Positions 42,631-51,693 of a stretch of DNA of 64,000 bases are shown here, piece by piece. Each line of letters starts with the position of its first letter. Position 1 is the first letter of the stretch. The DNA lies in NCBI GenBank assembly GCA_963703335.1, contig OY969812.1, positions 1,240,001-1,304,000 on the forward strand, written 5' to 3'. The notes beneath the pieces are model-generated. The model was not told where the DNA came from. It ran no database searches and worked only from the letters and a program-made list of their open reading frames with translations. The DNA comes from VRUE01 sp963703335 (GTDB taxonomy: Bacteria > Actinomycetota > Thermoleophilia > Solirubrobacterales > 70-9). The position numbers and the translations under genes are program-made.

Positions 42631-43299
42631 TCAGCGATCTTGCAGAGCGCCGACGCCGACCGGCTGACCGACGGCGCGGGCGCGCCACATCGCCTCGTCG
42701 GCCTTGCGCAGCAGCTCGTCCGCGTCGTTGCCGTGTTCCGGACAGGCGACGACGCCGGCCGAGACGGAGATTCTCAGCCCACCGGCCGCCTCGAGCTCAT
42801 CGAGCATCCGCAGCAGGCGCTCGGTCATCTGCACTCCCTCGATGGTCGACTGGTTGGGAGCCAGGACGCAGAGGGCGTCCTCCTCGAGCAGGAAGGTCTC
42901 GTCGACGATCCGCACCGCGTCCCGCAGGGCGGCGCCGACGACCGTGAGCATCGTCTCGCGGGCATCGTGGTCTTCGTCCTCGCGCGTCCCTGGCCCGTCG
43001 ACGTCGAAGACGACGAGGCCGAAGGGGTGGCCGTAGCGTTTGTTGGTCTCGATCAGTTGGTCGAGGCGCCGGCGCATGTGGCCAGGCTGGAAGAGACTGG
43101 CGTGCGCTTCGACCGGCGGCGCCGTCGCGTCCGGCGGCATGGGCGCCTCCTGCTCGCGGACGGCAGCGACCGCCGTCGCCGTGACCGAGCCAAACTCCTC
43201 GGCCAGCTTCTGCGCCGCATCGGCGAAGACTTCACGAGCGACTTGCCCGAACGGTGACTCCTCGCTGCCTACGTCTCTTGTCGGAGTTTCCGTTGCCAT
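42631..43299 (-). CDS. degenerate GGDEF-domain protein
   Basis: 222 residues. The N-terminal 70 residues are a charged, Ala-rich helix. The GGDEF fold follows (MRRRLDQLIETNKRYGHPFGLVVFDVDG..., MLTVVGAALRDAVRIVDETFLLEEDALCVLAPNQ, LRISVSAGVVACPEHGNDADELLRKADEAMWRARA). The catalytic GG(D/E)EF is replaced by LEEDALCV, so it is unlikely to make cyclic di-GMP; it might bind a nucleotide or serve as a scaffold. It is the gene upstream of the MerR-like regulator on the same strand (the gap is 64 bases from the chosen start). Confidence 0.8.
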   Translation of the reverse strand: MATETPTRDVGSEESPFGQVAREVFADAAQKLAEEFGSVTATAVAAVREQEAPMPPDATAPPVEAHASLFQPGHMRRRLDQLIETNKRYGHPFGLVVFDVDGPGTREDEDHDARETMLTVVGAALRDAVRIVDETFLLEEDALCVLAPNQSTIEGVQMTERLLRMLDELEAAGGLRISVSAGVVACPEHGNDADELLRKADEAMWRARAVGQPVGVGALQDR

Positions 43300-43397
43300 T
43301 CGAAGACCTTCTCGAAAGCAACGGACGCCAGTCCCGCAAATGCTCGCAATTTGCGGACCGACACTTGTCTAGGAAAACCGTCCGCCCTACCGGCATC

Positions 43398-43443
43398 AGG
43401 TGCAACGTTTTGTGGTCCCCCTGGAGCCGTAAAGCGTTGCACC
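43398..43443. repeat. GGTGCAACG-family palindromic repeat, copy 4
   Basis: AGGTGCAACGTTTTGTGG on the left and AAAGCGTTGCACC on the right. It lies 5 bases after the recR stop codon on the recR side of the gap, so it probably ends the dnaX-ybaB-recR transcript. Confidence 0.8.
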
Positions 43444-43448
43444 GCGGA

Positions 43449-44051
43449 TCAATCGAGGCTGCGACGGCCGGCGAAGGCCTTGCCGAGGGTCACCTCGTCG
43501 GCGTGCTCGAGGTCGGCCCCTACGGGCAGGCCGCTGGCGAGGCGGGTGACGGAGACCTGGCCGCGCAGGCGCTCGGCGATGTGCAGCGCGGTTGCCTCGC
43601 CGGTGGTCGTCGGGTTGGTGGCGAGGACGACCTCCCGCACGTCGCCGCCCTCGACCCGGCGCAGCAGCTCGGCGATCTTCAGGTCCTCGGCGTCGACCCC
43701 GTCGATCGGCGAGAGGGCGCCGCCGAGCACGTGGTAGAGGCCGCGGTACTCGTGGGTGCGCTCGATCGGGATCACGTCGGCCGGCTCCTCGACCACGCAG
43801 ATCGTCGTGCGGTCGCGGTTGGCGTCGGCGCAGATCCGGCAGCGCGGCCCCTCGGAGAGGTTGAAGCACTCCTCGCAGAGGCCGACCTTCTCCTTCACCT
43901 CGGTGATCGCGGCCGAGAGCGCCGCGGCCTCTTCGTCGGGGGCGCGGAGGATGTGAAAGGCGAGGCGCTGCGCCGTGCGCTGGCCGATCCCCGGCAAGCG
44001 CGAGAGCTCGGCGACGAGGCGCGCCAGCGGCGCCGGTCCCTCGGCGCTCAC
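43449..44051 (-). CDS. recR: recombination mediator RecR
   Basis: 200 residues, full length. Helix-hairpin-helix LSRLPGIGQRTAQRLAFHIL, C4 zinc finger CEECFNLSEGPRCRIC, Toprim domain (TICVVEEPADVIPIERTHEYRGLYHVLGGALSPIDGV) and Walker-B-like end (REVVLATNPTTTGEATALHIAERL). Acts with RecF/RecO to load RecA at gaps. The GTG start overlaps the ybaB stop by four bases. Confidence 0.96.
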   Translation of the reverse strand: MSAEGPAPLARLVAELSRLPGIGQRTAQRLAFHILRAPDEEAAALSAAITEVKEKVGLCEECFNLSEGPRCRICADANRDRTTICVVEEPADVIPIERTHEYRGLYHVLGGALSPIDGVDAEDLKIAELLRRVEGGDVREVVLATNPTTTGEATALHIAERLRGQVSVTRLASGLPVGADLEHADEVTLGKAFAGRRSLD

Positions 44052-44383
44052 ATTCCGGGGAGGCCGCCGAGGCCTCCCGTGATGCCGCCCATCTTCGAGT
44101 TGGCCAGCTCCTGGGCGGCGCGCAGCCCCTCGTTGACCGCTGCCTGAACCATCTCGGCGAGCATCTCGGCGTCCTCGGGGTCGATCGCCTCGGGGTCGAT
44201 GACGATCTCGCGCAGGGTCAGGTCGCCGCCCATCTTCACTTTGACCATGCCACCACCGGCACTGGCCTCGACCACCTCGTACTTGAGCGACTCTTGCGCC
44301 TGCAGCATCTCGTCCTGCATCTTCTGCGCCTGTTTCATCAGCGCATTGACATCGAAACCACCACCGGGTCCACCCCTAGCCAC
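44048..44383 (-). CDS. ybaB: YbaB/EbfC-family nucleoid-associated protein
   Basis: 111 residues. The motif MKQAQKMQDEMLQAQESL, the middle VVEASAGGGMVKVKMGGDLTLREIVIDPEAIDPEDAEMLAEMVQAAVNEGLR and the Gly-rich end are typical. YbaB binds DNA as a dimer; the dnaX-ybaB-recR gene order is conserved in many bacteria. The GTG start shares a base with the dnaX stop (TAGTG). Confidence 0.95.
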   Translation of the reverse strand: MARGGPGGGFDVNALMKQAQKMQDEMLQAQESLKYEVVEASAGGGMVKVKMGGDLTLREIVIDPEAIDPEDAEMLAEMVQAAVNEGLRAAQELANSKMGGITGGLGGLPGM

Positions 44384-46287
44384 TAGCCGACCTCCTCCGC
44401 GTCGAACTCACTCTTCAGCTTCTCCACCATCGCATCGTGATCGATCTCGCCCTCGGAAGCTTTCGCCTCCTCGACAGGGGCGGCCCCGCCGTCGAGCAAC
44501 ACGTAGGTCGGCCGCAGCCTCTCCCCCAGCACATCCTCGATCGCGTCGGCCATCAGCTCCCGCTTCTCCGGCGTCTCCGCCTTACGCTTGTTGAAAGTGA
44601 GCTCGGCGGGAAACCCGACCTCCAGCGCCCCCTCGTCGAGCGACACAGGCCGAGCTCCATCGAAGGTCGCCGCCAAGGCAGGGCTCGTCTCCCGCAGCTT
44701 GTCCAGAACGGCAGGCCAGGTATTGACGATCTGCTCGAGATCCAACTGGCCCGCGGGTCCTGTCGGCGGGGCGGGGGTGTCCGGCTCCGCGCTGGGTTTT
44801 TCGCCAGGAGAGTCATCGGGTTCGCTTGTGGCGTCTTCGGGGCGAAAAACAGGACGCCGCGCTGCGCCGGACACCCCCGCCCCGCCGCCACCCCCGGGAG
44901 GATCGGCTTCGGTTGACGGCTCGGGTTCAGCCCGCTCGGAGCTTTGAGCTTGGCTCTCGGGTTCAGGGCGGGCCGGGTTATCCGACGACGCTTGGGGTTC
45001 TAGCTCGTGAGCCGGGGTGGCTTCTGCCGCGGGTGGCGGCGTAGGGGGGACCGCCCCCGAGGACGCTTTAGCGACCGCAGGGGGCGGTGGGTCCCCTGCG
45101 CCGACAGGACCCGCGGCCCGAGGCCCCCTCGTCTCTTGCTCAAGTTTCTCGATACGTCGAAGCAATCCCTCAGTGGATGGATCCAGATCAGGGCGGGCTG
45201 CCTTGAGCAGTGCGATCTCGACTGCCATGCGCGCGTCGTCACCCTCGCGGACGGCGGTGAGCACGTTCGCCAGCTCGTCGATGGTGCGGACGAGTGTCGC
45301 TGGGCCTATTGAGCTTGCTTGGGCTGAAAGCCGCTCCCCGTCTGTAGCGGTCACCACAAAGGTGTTGGGCACCTCGCCCACGGTCTGGGTCACCAGCAGG
45401 TGCCGCAGGTGCGCCAGCAGGTCGCGTGCGAACTGGGCGGGGTCGCGGCCGGAGCGGGCCATCTTCTCGACCCCGAGCAGGACCCCCTTCGGGTCTTCGG
45501 CGATGACCGCGTCGACGGCGTCGAAGAGCAGCTCGGCGTCGGCTGCACCGAGCAACTCGAGCACGTCGTCAAGTTTGACCCGGTTGCCGCCGAAGGCGAC
45601 CAGCTGATCGAGCGTGCCGAGCGCGTCGCGGAAGCTGCCCGAGGCCGAGCGGGCGATCATCGCCACGGCGGCGTCCTCCGCCTCGATCCCCTCGGCGGCG
45701 GCGACCCGGTTCAGCACCTCGGAGATTTGCTCGAGCGAGGGGCGTTGGAAGTCGAAGCGCTGACAGCGGTCTGCGATCGTCGCCATCACCTTGTGCGCCT
45801 CGGTGGTGGCGAGCACGAAGACGGTGTTCGGCGGCGGCTCCTCGAGCGTCTTCAGGAAGGCGTTCCAGGCCTCCTTGGTCAGCATGTGCGCCTCGTCGAG
45901 GATGTAGACCTTCCAGCGGCCGCCGGTGGGCGCGTAGGCGACCCGCTCGCGCAGGTCGCGGACATCGTCGACCGAGCGATTGGAGGCGGCGTCCATCTCG
46001 ATCACGTCGATCGAGCTGCCGGCGGCGATCGTCAGGCACGATTCGCACTCGCCGCAGGGCGTCACGGTCGGCCCGCCGCGCTCGCAGTTGAGCGAGCGGG
46101 CGAGGATCTTCGCCATCGAGGTCTTGCCGGTGCCGCGCGAGCCGACGAAGAGGTAGGCATGGTGGACCTTGCCCTGCTCAACCGCGTTGCGCAGCGTGCG
46201 CACGACGTGCTGCTGGCCCACCACCTCGTCGAAGGAGCCAGGCCGATGGCGGCGGTAGAGGGAGATCGAGTCGCTGGACGGCGGCAC
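44383..46287 (-). CDS. dnaX: DNA polymerase III gamma/tau subunit
   Basis: 634 residues from a GTG at 46287 (a TTG at 46290 is also possible). The AAA+ clamp-loader domain has Walker A LFVGSRGTGKTSMAKILARSLNC, the zinc motif CERGGPTVTPCGECESC, Walker B VYILDEAHMLTKEAWNAFLKTLEEPP and the SRC-like motif ASGSFRDALGTLDQL. Domain III ends near residue 370. A Pro/Glu/Ser-rich linker follows, interrupted by a palindrome-encoded segment (44765-44886), and then a tau-like C-terminal domain (QLDLEQIVNTWPAVLDKLRETSPALAATF). A TAGACT box (46295-46300) suggests a leaderless mRNA. First gene of the dnaX-ybaB-recR operon. Confidence 0.95.
   Translation of the reverse strand: MPPSSDSISLYRRHRPGSFDEVVGQQHVVRTLRNAVEQGKVHHAYLFVGSRGTGKTSMAKILARSLNCERGGPTVTPCGECESCLTIAAGSSIDVIEMDAASNRSVDDVRDLRERVAYAPTGGRWKVYILDEAHMLTKEAWNAFLKTLEEPPPNTVFVLATTEAHKVMATIADRCQRFDFQRPSLEQISEVLNRVAAAEGIEAEDAAVAMIARSASGSFRDALGTLDQLVAFGGNRVKLDDVLELLGAADAELLFDAVDAVIAEDPKGVLLGVEKMARSGRDPAQFARDLLAHLRHLLVTQTVGEVPNTFVVTATDGERLSAQASSIGPATLVRTIDELANVLTAVREGDDARMAVEIALLKAARPDLDPSTEGLLRRIEKLEQETRGPRAAGPVGAGDPPPPAVAKASSGAVPPTPPPAAEATPAHELEPQASSDNPARPEPESQAQSSERAEPEPSTEADPPGGGGGAGVSGAARRPVFRPEDATSEPDDSPGEKPSAEPDTPAPPTGPAGQLDLEQIVNTWPAVLDKLRETSPALAATFDGARPVSLDEGALEVGFPAELTFNKRKAETPEKRELMADAIEDVLGERLRPTYVLLDGGAAPVEEAKASEGEIDHDAMVEKLKSEFDAEEVG
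44765..44886. repeat. in-frame nested palindrome inside dnaX
   Basis: Perfect 20-bp outer arms (44765-44784 and 44867-44886) and inner 10-bp arms GTTTTTCGCC / GGCGAAAAAC (44796-44805 and 44841-44850). The whole element is translated within the tau linker (about residues 467-508) without breaking the frame. A weaker inverted repeat of GGGGACCGCCCCC type lies nearby at 45046-45096. Confidence 0.75.
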
Positions 46288-46294
46288 CAAAGCC

Positions 46295-46300
46295 AGTCTA
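46295..46300 (-). promoter_or_regulatory. probable dnaX -10 box
   Basis: TAGACT on the minus strand, 7 bases before the GTG start of dnaX. It is identical to the -10 box before the 59-residue gene at 9679-9858. No matching -35 hexamer is clear. Confidence 0.4.
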
Positions 46301-46327
46301 TCCGCGCTCGATCACCAGCCCGACCAC

Positions 46328-46411
46328 AGGTGCAACGCTTTGCGGCCCTGTGAGGGGAACAAAGCGTTGCACCTCGGTGAAGCAGGCCGTTGCACCTTGG
46401 TGAAGCAGGCA
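46328..46411. repeat. GGTGCAACG-family palindromic repeat, copy 5, with tandem 23-bp tail
   Basis: Perfect 15-bp arms at 46328-46342 and 46360-46374 around GCGGCCCTGTGAGGGGAA. The right arm runs into a 23-bp unit (GTTGCACCTCGGTGAAGCAG...) at 46366-46388 that is repeated with one change at 46389-46411. It lies between the divergent starts of dnaX and the glycosyltransferase gene, so here it cannot be a simple end-of-gene terminator. Confidence 0.85.
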
Positions 46412-46427
46412 TCGATACCGTGCGCCG

Positions 46428-48011
46428 GTGCCGCAGCGGACCCGCAACTGGCTGATACCCGTCGCCTGGGTCGCCGGAGTCGGTGCGGCCCTGCTCGTCC
46501 TCTTCCCGCTCGGCTTCCCCAACTACGACACGATCTACGCGCTGGTCTGGGGACGCGAACTGGCGCACGGCGTCAGTCCCGACTACGGCGCCGCCCTGCC
46601 GCCGACGCCGCACCCGCTCGCCGACCTGCTCGGCATGGTCACGACCCCGCTCGGCGATGGGGCGATCACGGTGACGATGGTCATCGCCTACGCCTCGCTG
46701 GGCCTGGTCGGCTACCTCACCTACCGCCTCGGCTCCCTCTGGTTCGACCGCCCAATCGGCGCCGTAGCCGCAGCAATCGTCCTAACCCGCGCCCCCTTCC
46801 TCTCCAACGGCCTCCGCGCCTACGTCGACATCCCCTACATAGCCCTAGTCCTCGGAGCCCTCTTTATAGAGACCAAGCGCCCCCGAGCCGGCTGGCCCGT
46901 CCTAACCCTCCTAGCCCTCGCGGGCCTGCTCCGCCCCGAGGCCTGGCTCTTCTCCATCGCCTATCTCGCCTACCTGCTGCTCAGTCCCTCACAAGCTCCC
47001 GCTAGCCCGGATCGGGACGCCGACCCTGGCAACTCGTCCCGCCAGATCGCTCCCGAGAGGGAGACGAGGGCACCCCTCGACCGGGCGGATACTCAAAGCG
47101 CCGGCCTAATTAGGCCGGCGCTTGGACGGGCGAGGGGTGCCCTCGTCTCCCCCACCGGCGCCCTTCTTGCAGGTCTCGCCCTCGCCGCCCCGCTCCTCTG
47201 GGCCCTATTCGACTGGATCACGGCGGGCAGCCCGACGTACTCGTTCACCGGCACCCGAGAAACCGTAGACACCCTGGCCCGCCAGACCGGCCCCGCCGAC
47301 CTCGTCCTCTACGGCCCCCGCCGCCTCGGCGAAGTCCTGCAGTGGCCCGGCATGGTCGGCGCCGCCGGCGGTGTCGTCCTCGCCTTCGCCTTCCTGCGAC
47401 GCCGTGCCGCGCTCGGGCTCGTCGCTGCCGGCCTCGCCCTCGGCGCCTTCGCCCTGCTCGGCTCGGCCGGCCTCGCGATCATCGCCCGCTACACGATGCT
47501 CGGCGCGGCGATCCTGGCGGTCTTCGTCGCCGTAGCCCTGCTCGGCTGGCGCCTGCTCGAGGACGGCCACCAATGGCGAACGCGCTGGCAGGTCTTCTCC
47601 GGCGTCGTGCTGCTGATGTTCGTGCTCTGGCTGCCAAACCAGTGGGACCTCGACTCGACCGTGCACTCCGACCTCGCCGACCAGGGGAGGATCGAGCGCG
47701 ACCTCAGCGAGCTCGTCGACACAGGCGCCTTCGCCGAGCCGCTCTGCGGTCCGATCGCGGTGCCCAACCACCGCGCGATTCCGCGACTCGCCTTCGGCCT
47801 CGACGTCAAGCCAACCGGGATCGTCAGCGCCAGCGAGGACGGCGTGCCGCGGCATGGCTACTTCCTCGACCCTGCCAGTCCCTTTGTCATCCACAACTTC
47901 ATCCTCGACCCGAACGACCCGACGCGCTTCTCGCTGGCCCCGCCGCGCAGCTTCAAGCGGGTCGCCACCAACGAGTCCTGGCTCCTCTTTAAGCGCTGCC
48001 GAGCGGGATAG
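46428..48011 (+). CDS. GT-C type membrane glycosyltransferase (PMT/ArnT-like)
   Basis: 527 residues, about ten helices. The first external loop has the acidic motif of GT-C enzymes (FPNYDTIYALVWGRELAHG), and LTRAPFLSNGLRAYVDIPYIALVLGAL and LLRPEAWLFSIAYLAYLLL are typical of lipid-phosphate-sugar-using enzymes. It probably transfers a sugar from a polyprenyl phosphate donor to a wall polymer or protein on the outer face. Between helices near residues 211-241 a polar segment is encoded by a perfect palindrome (47059-47151). The GTG start follows the repeat at 46328. Specific substrate unknown. Confidence 0.8.
   Translation: MPQRTRNWLIPVAWVAGVGAALLVLFPLGFPNYDTIYALVWGRELAHGVSPDYGAALPPTPHPLADLLGMVTTPLGDGAITVTMVIAYASLGLVGYLTYRLGSLWFDRPIGAVAAAIVLTRAPFLSNGLRAYVDIPYIALVLGALFIETKRPRAGWPVLTLLALAGLLRPEAWLFSIAYLAYLLLSPSQAPASPDRDADPGNSSRQIAPERETRAPLDRADTQSAGLIRPALGRARGALVSPTGALLAGLALAAPLLWALFDWITAGSPTYSFTGTRETVDTLARQTGPADLVLYGPRRLGEVLQWPGMVGAAGGVVLAFAFLRRRAALGLVAAGLALGAFALLGSAGLAIIARYTMLGAAILAVFVAVALLGWRLLEDGHQWRTRWQVFSGVVLLMFVLWLPNQWDLDSTVHSDLADQGRIERDLSELVDTGAFAEPLCGPIAVPNHRAIPRLAFGLDVKPTGIVSASEDGVPRHGYFLDPASPFVIHNFILDPNDPTRFSLAPPRSFKRVATNESWLLFKRCRAG
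47059..47151. repeat. in-frame nested palindrome inside the glycosyltransferase gene
   Basis: Perfect 21-bp outer arms (47059-47079 and 47131-47151) and an inner perfect 28-bp palindrome (47096-47123) centred on CCTAATTAGG. It encodes a polar loop between membrane helices and keeps the frame. Confidence 0.85.
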
Positions 48012-48020
48012 GCTGGCGCG

Positions 48021-48999
48021 GTGTTCAGCGGCGGCTTTAAGCGCTCGGGCCTCTTTGGGCTGATCGGCGTCTTCGTCGTCGCCGCGATCGTGGCGGTGAT
48101 CGCCCTCAACAGCGAAGGGCAAGGCAATCCGAAGACGACCTACGCGCTGATCTTCGGCGTGCTTGCGGTCTTCATGATCATCCTCTTTGCCCTGCAGCGC
48201 TCCGATATGGAGAAGACCGCGGGTGGTGACGCGAAGGCGGTCGCGCGGGCCGTGGCCGAAGGCGGCGGCAAGATCGAGAACCCGACGACGATGGAAGAGC
48301 AGCAGCTCTGGGCGGCGCTCGCGGTCAAGCCAATCGACGACGAGGCGATCAAGGCGCGCGGCTCGATGTGGGACGCCGGCCGGCGCAGTCTGCGGTTGGG
48401 GATGATCGTGACGCTGCTGATCTTCCTCACCGTCCCCTTGATCTACCTCTTCGAAAGCTTCCTGCCGCTGCTGATCGGCGGCCCGCTGATTGTCATTGCG
48501 GCGCTCTACGGCAGCATCCGCGCCTTGGCCCCGGGCGGCGAGATGGATAGTGGCTACGAGAAGGTCGGGCTGGCGATCGCGCCGCTCGGCTTTGAGGTGA
48601 CGGAGCGACCCAAGGTCAACATCGAGACCCGTGATGCGACGACCGGCCGGGTCGGTCCCAATATCCACGGCGCGCTGGTGCTGAGCGGCGAGCGGCACGG
48701 TCGGCAGGTCTCAGTGCGGCTCGGCAGCAGCGAGGTGAGCTCGCGCGGCGAAGTGACCGTGCGGATGGCGACGCCGGAGTTCAAGGCGAAATCGCGGGAC
48801 GGTCGGGTGCGCCCCGACGACGACGTTCCCGCTGCGATTGCCGCGGCCCTAGAGGACGTACCCAACTCGACCCGCTGGAAGAAAACTAACCGTCGAGGGC
48901 GGCCCCGAGGGCATCGTCGTCGCCCGCAAGGGCGGCACGCAGGCCGACTGGCTCTGCGACCTTTGGCTAGCCGAGCGCCTCGCCGACGCAGCTGCCTAA
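48021..48999 (+). pseudogene. two-helix membrane protein gene with a +1 frameshift near the 3' end
   Basis: GTG start, then two helices (FGLIGVFVVAAIVAVIALN, YALIFGVLAVFMIILFALQ), a charged segment, two more helices (LGMIVTLLIFLTVPLIYLF, LPLLIGGPLIVIAALYGSI) and a soluble domain up to ALEDVPNSTRWKK. At 48882-48885 the run GAAAAC shifts the frame; read straight on, the product becomes an Arg-rich tail of no likely function ending at 49097. Removing one A restores VEGGPEGIVVARKGGTQADWL...LAERLADAAA and a stop at 48997-48999 (about 325 residues). This is a real one-base insertion, a sequencing error, or, less likely, programmed shifting. Family unknown. Confidence 0.75.
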
Positions 49000-49093
49000 G
49001 GCGATCTGGCCGGCGCATGCCGGTGTCCTCGGTCGCTCGCGTGCAAAAGCACGCTTCGCTCCCTGCGTCCTTGGCCTGCTTGACCAAATCGCC

Positions 49094-49936
49094 TTAGCCG
49101 CGCTCAACCTGCTCGACCGCGGCGTGAGTCGCAGCGGCGACTTCCGGGTCCGCCAGCTCGACCCCCGGTGGCAGCTCCACATGCAGATCGCTCGATGGAT
49201 CGATCCGGACGCGCAGTATGCCGCCACAGCGCGAGTCGAGCACATGGCCACCCCGCCTTCGGTCGTCGCTGATGAAGTGCAGGTGGTAGCCGCTGACCTC
49301 GATTCCCTCGACATAAGTAGGGAAGCGGAAGCCGAGCATGGTCCCGCTGACGTTGGTGAGCTCGAAGACGTGCTGCTCGGCGACGACCTCGGTAAGAGGA
49401 CGGTAGGGCGGATTCTGCCGCGGCACCGAACGAGTGCGAACCAAGTCGAACGAGCCATCGATGCGGATCGCGCAGGACGCGGTGCCCGCGGGGATCAGCC
49501 CGTCGAGCTTCGCCAGCAACACCTCGTGGTCGAGCGGCCCCACTACCTCGGCAGCGACCGTAGGCGTAAAGCGCGTCACCACGGCGAACGGCGTCAGCGC
49601 ATCGCCCGCTACCTCCCCCACCGTGCCGTCGACGTCGGCCCGGTAGAAGCGGCCGTCGAGGGCGATCATCTCGCCGTCGAGGCCGTTGAGCGTGCCGAGC
49701 CCAAGATCGCCGTGCTCGGCCAGCTCAGCGAAGGAGAGATCACCGTCGTATGCCCCTTCGAGCAGCGCTCCGATCGTCGAGGCCTGAAAGAGCACATGAG
49801 CCTCCCGTTCCGCGTGCAGTTCCTCCTCGCGCAGCGTCTCCACATGCAGCGCCCTGATCCACCGCTCGTCCAACACGCCGTCAGTCTCCCAGGCGTCCTT
49901 GACGAGCGATGGGAGAGGTCGGCTCGCTGCCGACAC
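49094..49936 (-). CDS. budA: alpha-acetolactate decarboxylase
   Basis: 280 residues. Signatures STIGALLEGAYDGDLSFAELAEHGDLGLGTLNGLDGEMI and the zinc-binding GYHLHFISDDRRRGGHVLDSR are diagnostic of the BudA/AlsD family, which converts acetolactate to acetoin. The conserved zinc-ligand histidines are present in GYHLHF and GGHVLD. It has no neighbouring acetolactate synthase gene. The GTG start is 23 bases from the divergent ABC ATPase ATG. Confidence 0.93.
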   Translation of the reverse strand: MSAASRPLPSLVKDAWETDGVLDERWIRALHVETLREEELHAEREAHVLFQASTIGALLEGAYDGDLSFAELAEHGDLGLGTLNGLDGEMIALDGRFYRADVDGTVGEVAGDALTPFAVVTRFTPTVAAEVVGPLDHEVLLAKLDGLIPAGTASCAIRIDGSFDLVRTRSVPRQNPPYRPLTEVVAEQHVFELTNVSGTMLGFRFPTYVEGIEVSGYHLHFISDDRRRGGHVLDSRCGGILRVRIDPSSDLHVELPPGVELADPEVAAATHAAVEQVERG

Positions 49937-49959
49937 CGCCGATCGTTGAGAATCGCCTC

Positions 49960-50849
<890 letters not shown>

Positions 50850-50853
<4 letters not shown>

Positions 50854-51641
50854 GCAACGGGACCACGGCAAAGCTGCGCCGCCTCGAACCGGCCGCGATC
50901 GCCGGGATCATGAGCCGCGAGGTCGCCAACTTCCGCACCTACTGGAAGGGGACGACCTTCTCCAGCGTCCTCGAACCGATCGTCTACCTGCTCGCCTTCG
51001 GCCTGGGACTGAGCGCGACCCTGGTCGACGAAGTCGAAGGCGTCCCCTACATCGAGTTCGTCGGCACCGGCATGGTCGCCACCGCGGTGATCTTCTCCAG
51101 CGCCCTGCCGGCGATGTTCGGCACCTTCGTCAAGCACCGCTTCCAGAACACCTACGACGCGATCCTCGCCGCGCCCGTCGACGTCGAGGAGCTGGTCAGC
51201 GCCGAGATGCTCTGGATCGGCATCCGCTCGGGCACCTACGGCTGCGTGCCGCTCCTCGTCACGATCGGCTTCGGCCTCGACCCGGCCTGGGGGATGCTGC
51301 TGGTGCCACTCTTCTGCTTCATCACCGCGCTCGGCTTCGCCGGCTTCGGCATCGCGATGGCGGCGACGGTGGCGAAGATCGACCAGTTCAACTACGTCAC
51401 CGCGCTCTTCATCACGCCGCTCTTCCTCGTCGCCGGCACCTTCTTCCCAATCGACGGCCTGCCGGAGGGCGTCCAGGTCGTCGCCCAGTTCAACCCCCTG
51501 CACCAGCTGGTCGAACTCGTCCGCGGCGGCGCCTTCGGCTTCGAGGCGGTCGACCTAGCCCGCTTCGCCTTCCTCGTCGGCTTCGTCCTGCTCACCTGGC
51601 GCGTAGCGATCAACCGCATGCAGAAGCGCCTGATCGATTGA
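50850..51641 (+). CDS. ABC-2 type exporter permease (NodJ/DrrB-like)
   Basis: 263 residues with six helices and the ABC-2 permease layout. The N-terminal cytoplasmic helix (IAGIMSREVANFRTYWKGTTFSSVLEPIVYLLAFGLGLS) and the segment IDQFNYVTALFITPLFLVAGTFFPIDGLPEGVQVVAQFNPLHQLVELVR are characteristic. Forms an exporter with the upstream ATPase. The GTG start overlaps its stop (GTGA). Confidence 0.92.
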
Positions 51642-51642
51642 C

Positions 51643-51686
51643 GCATCCGACATTGACCACACTGGAGCGGGGTCAATGTCGGATGC
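51643..51686. terminator. hairpin after the ABC exporter and SRP RNA
   Basis: Perfect 16-bp arms (51643-51658 and 51671-51686) with a 12-base loop. It begins 2 bases after the permease stop and lies beyond the 3' end of the SRP RNA on the other strand, so it may end both. A TTTT run (minus strand) lies just before it on the SRP side. Confidence 0.7.
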
Positions 51687-51693
51687 GCGAAAA

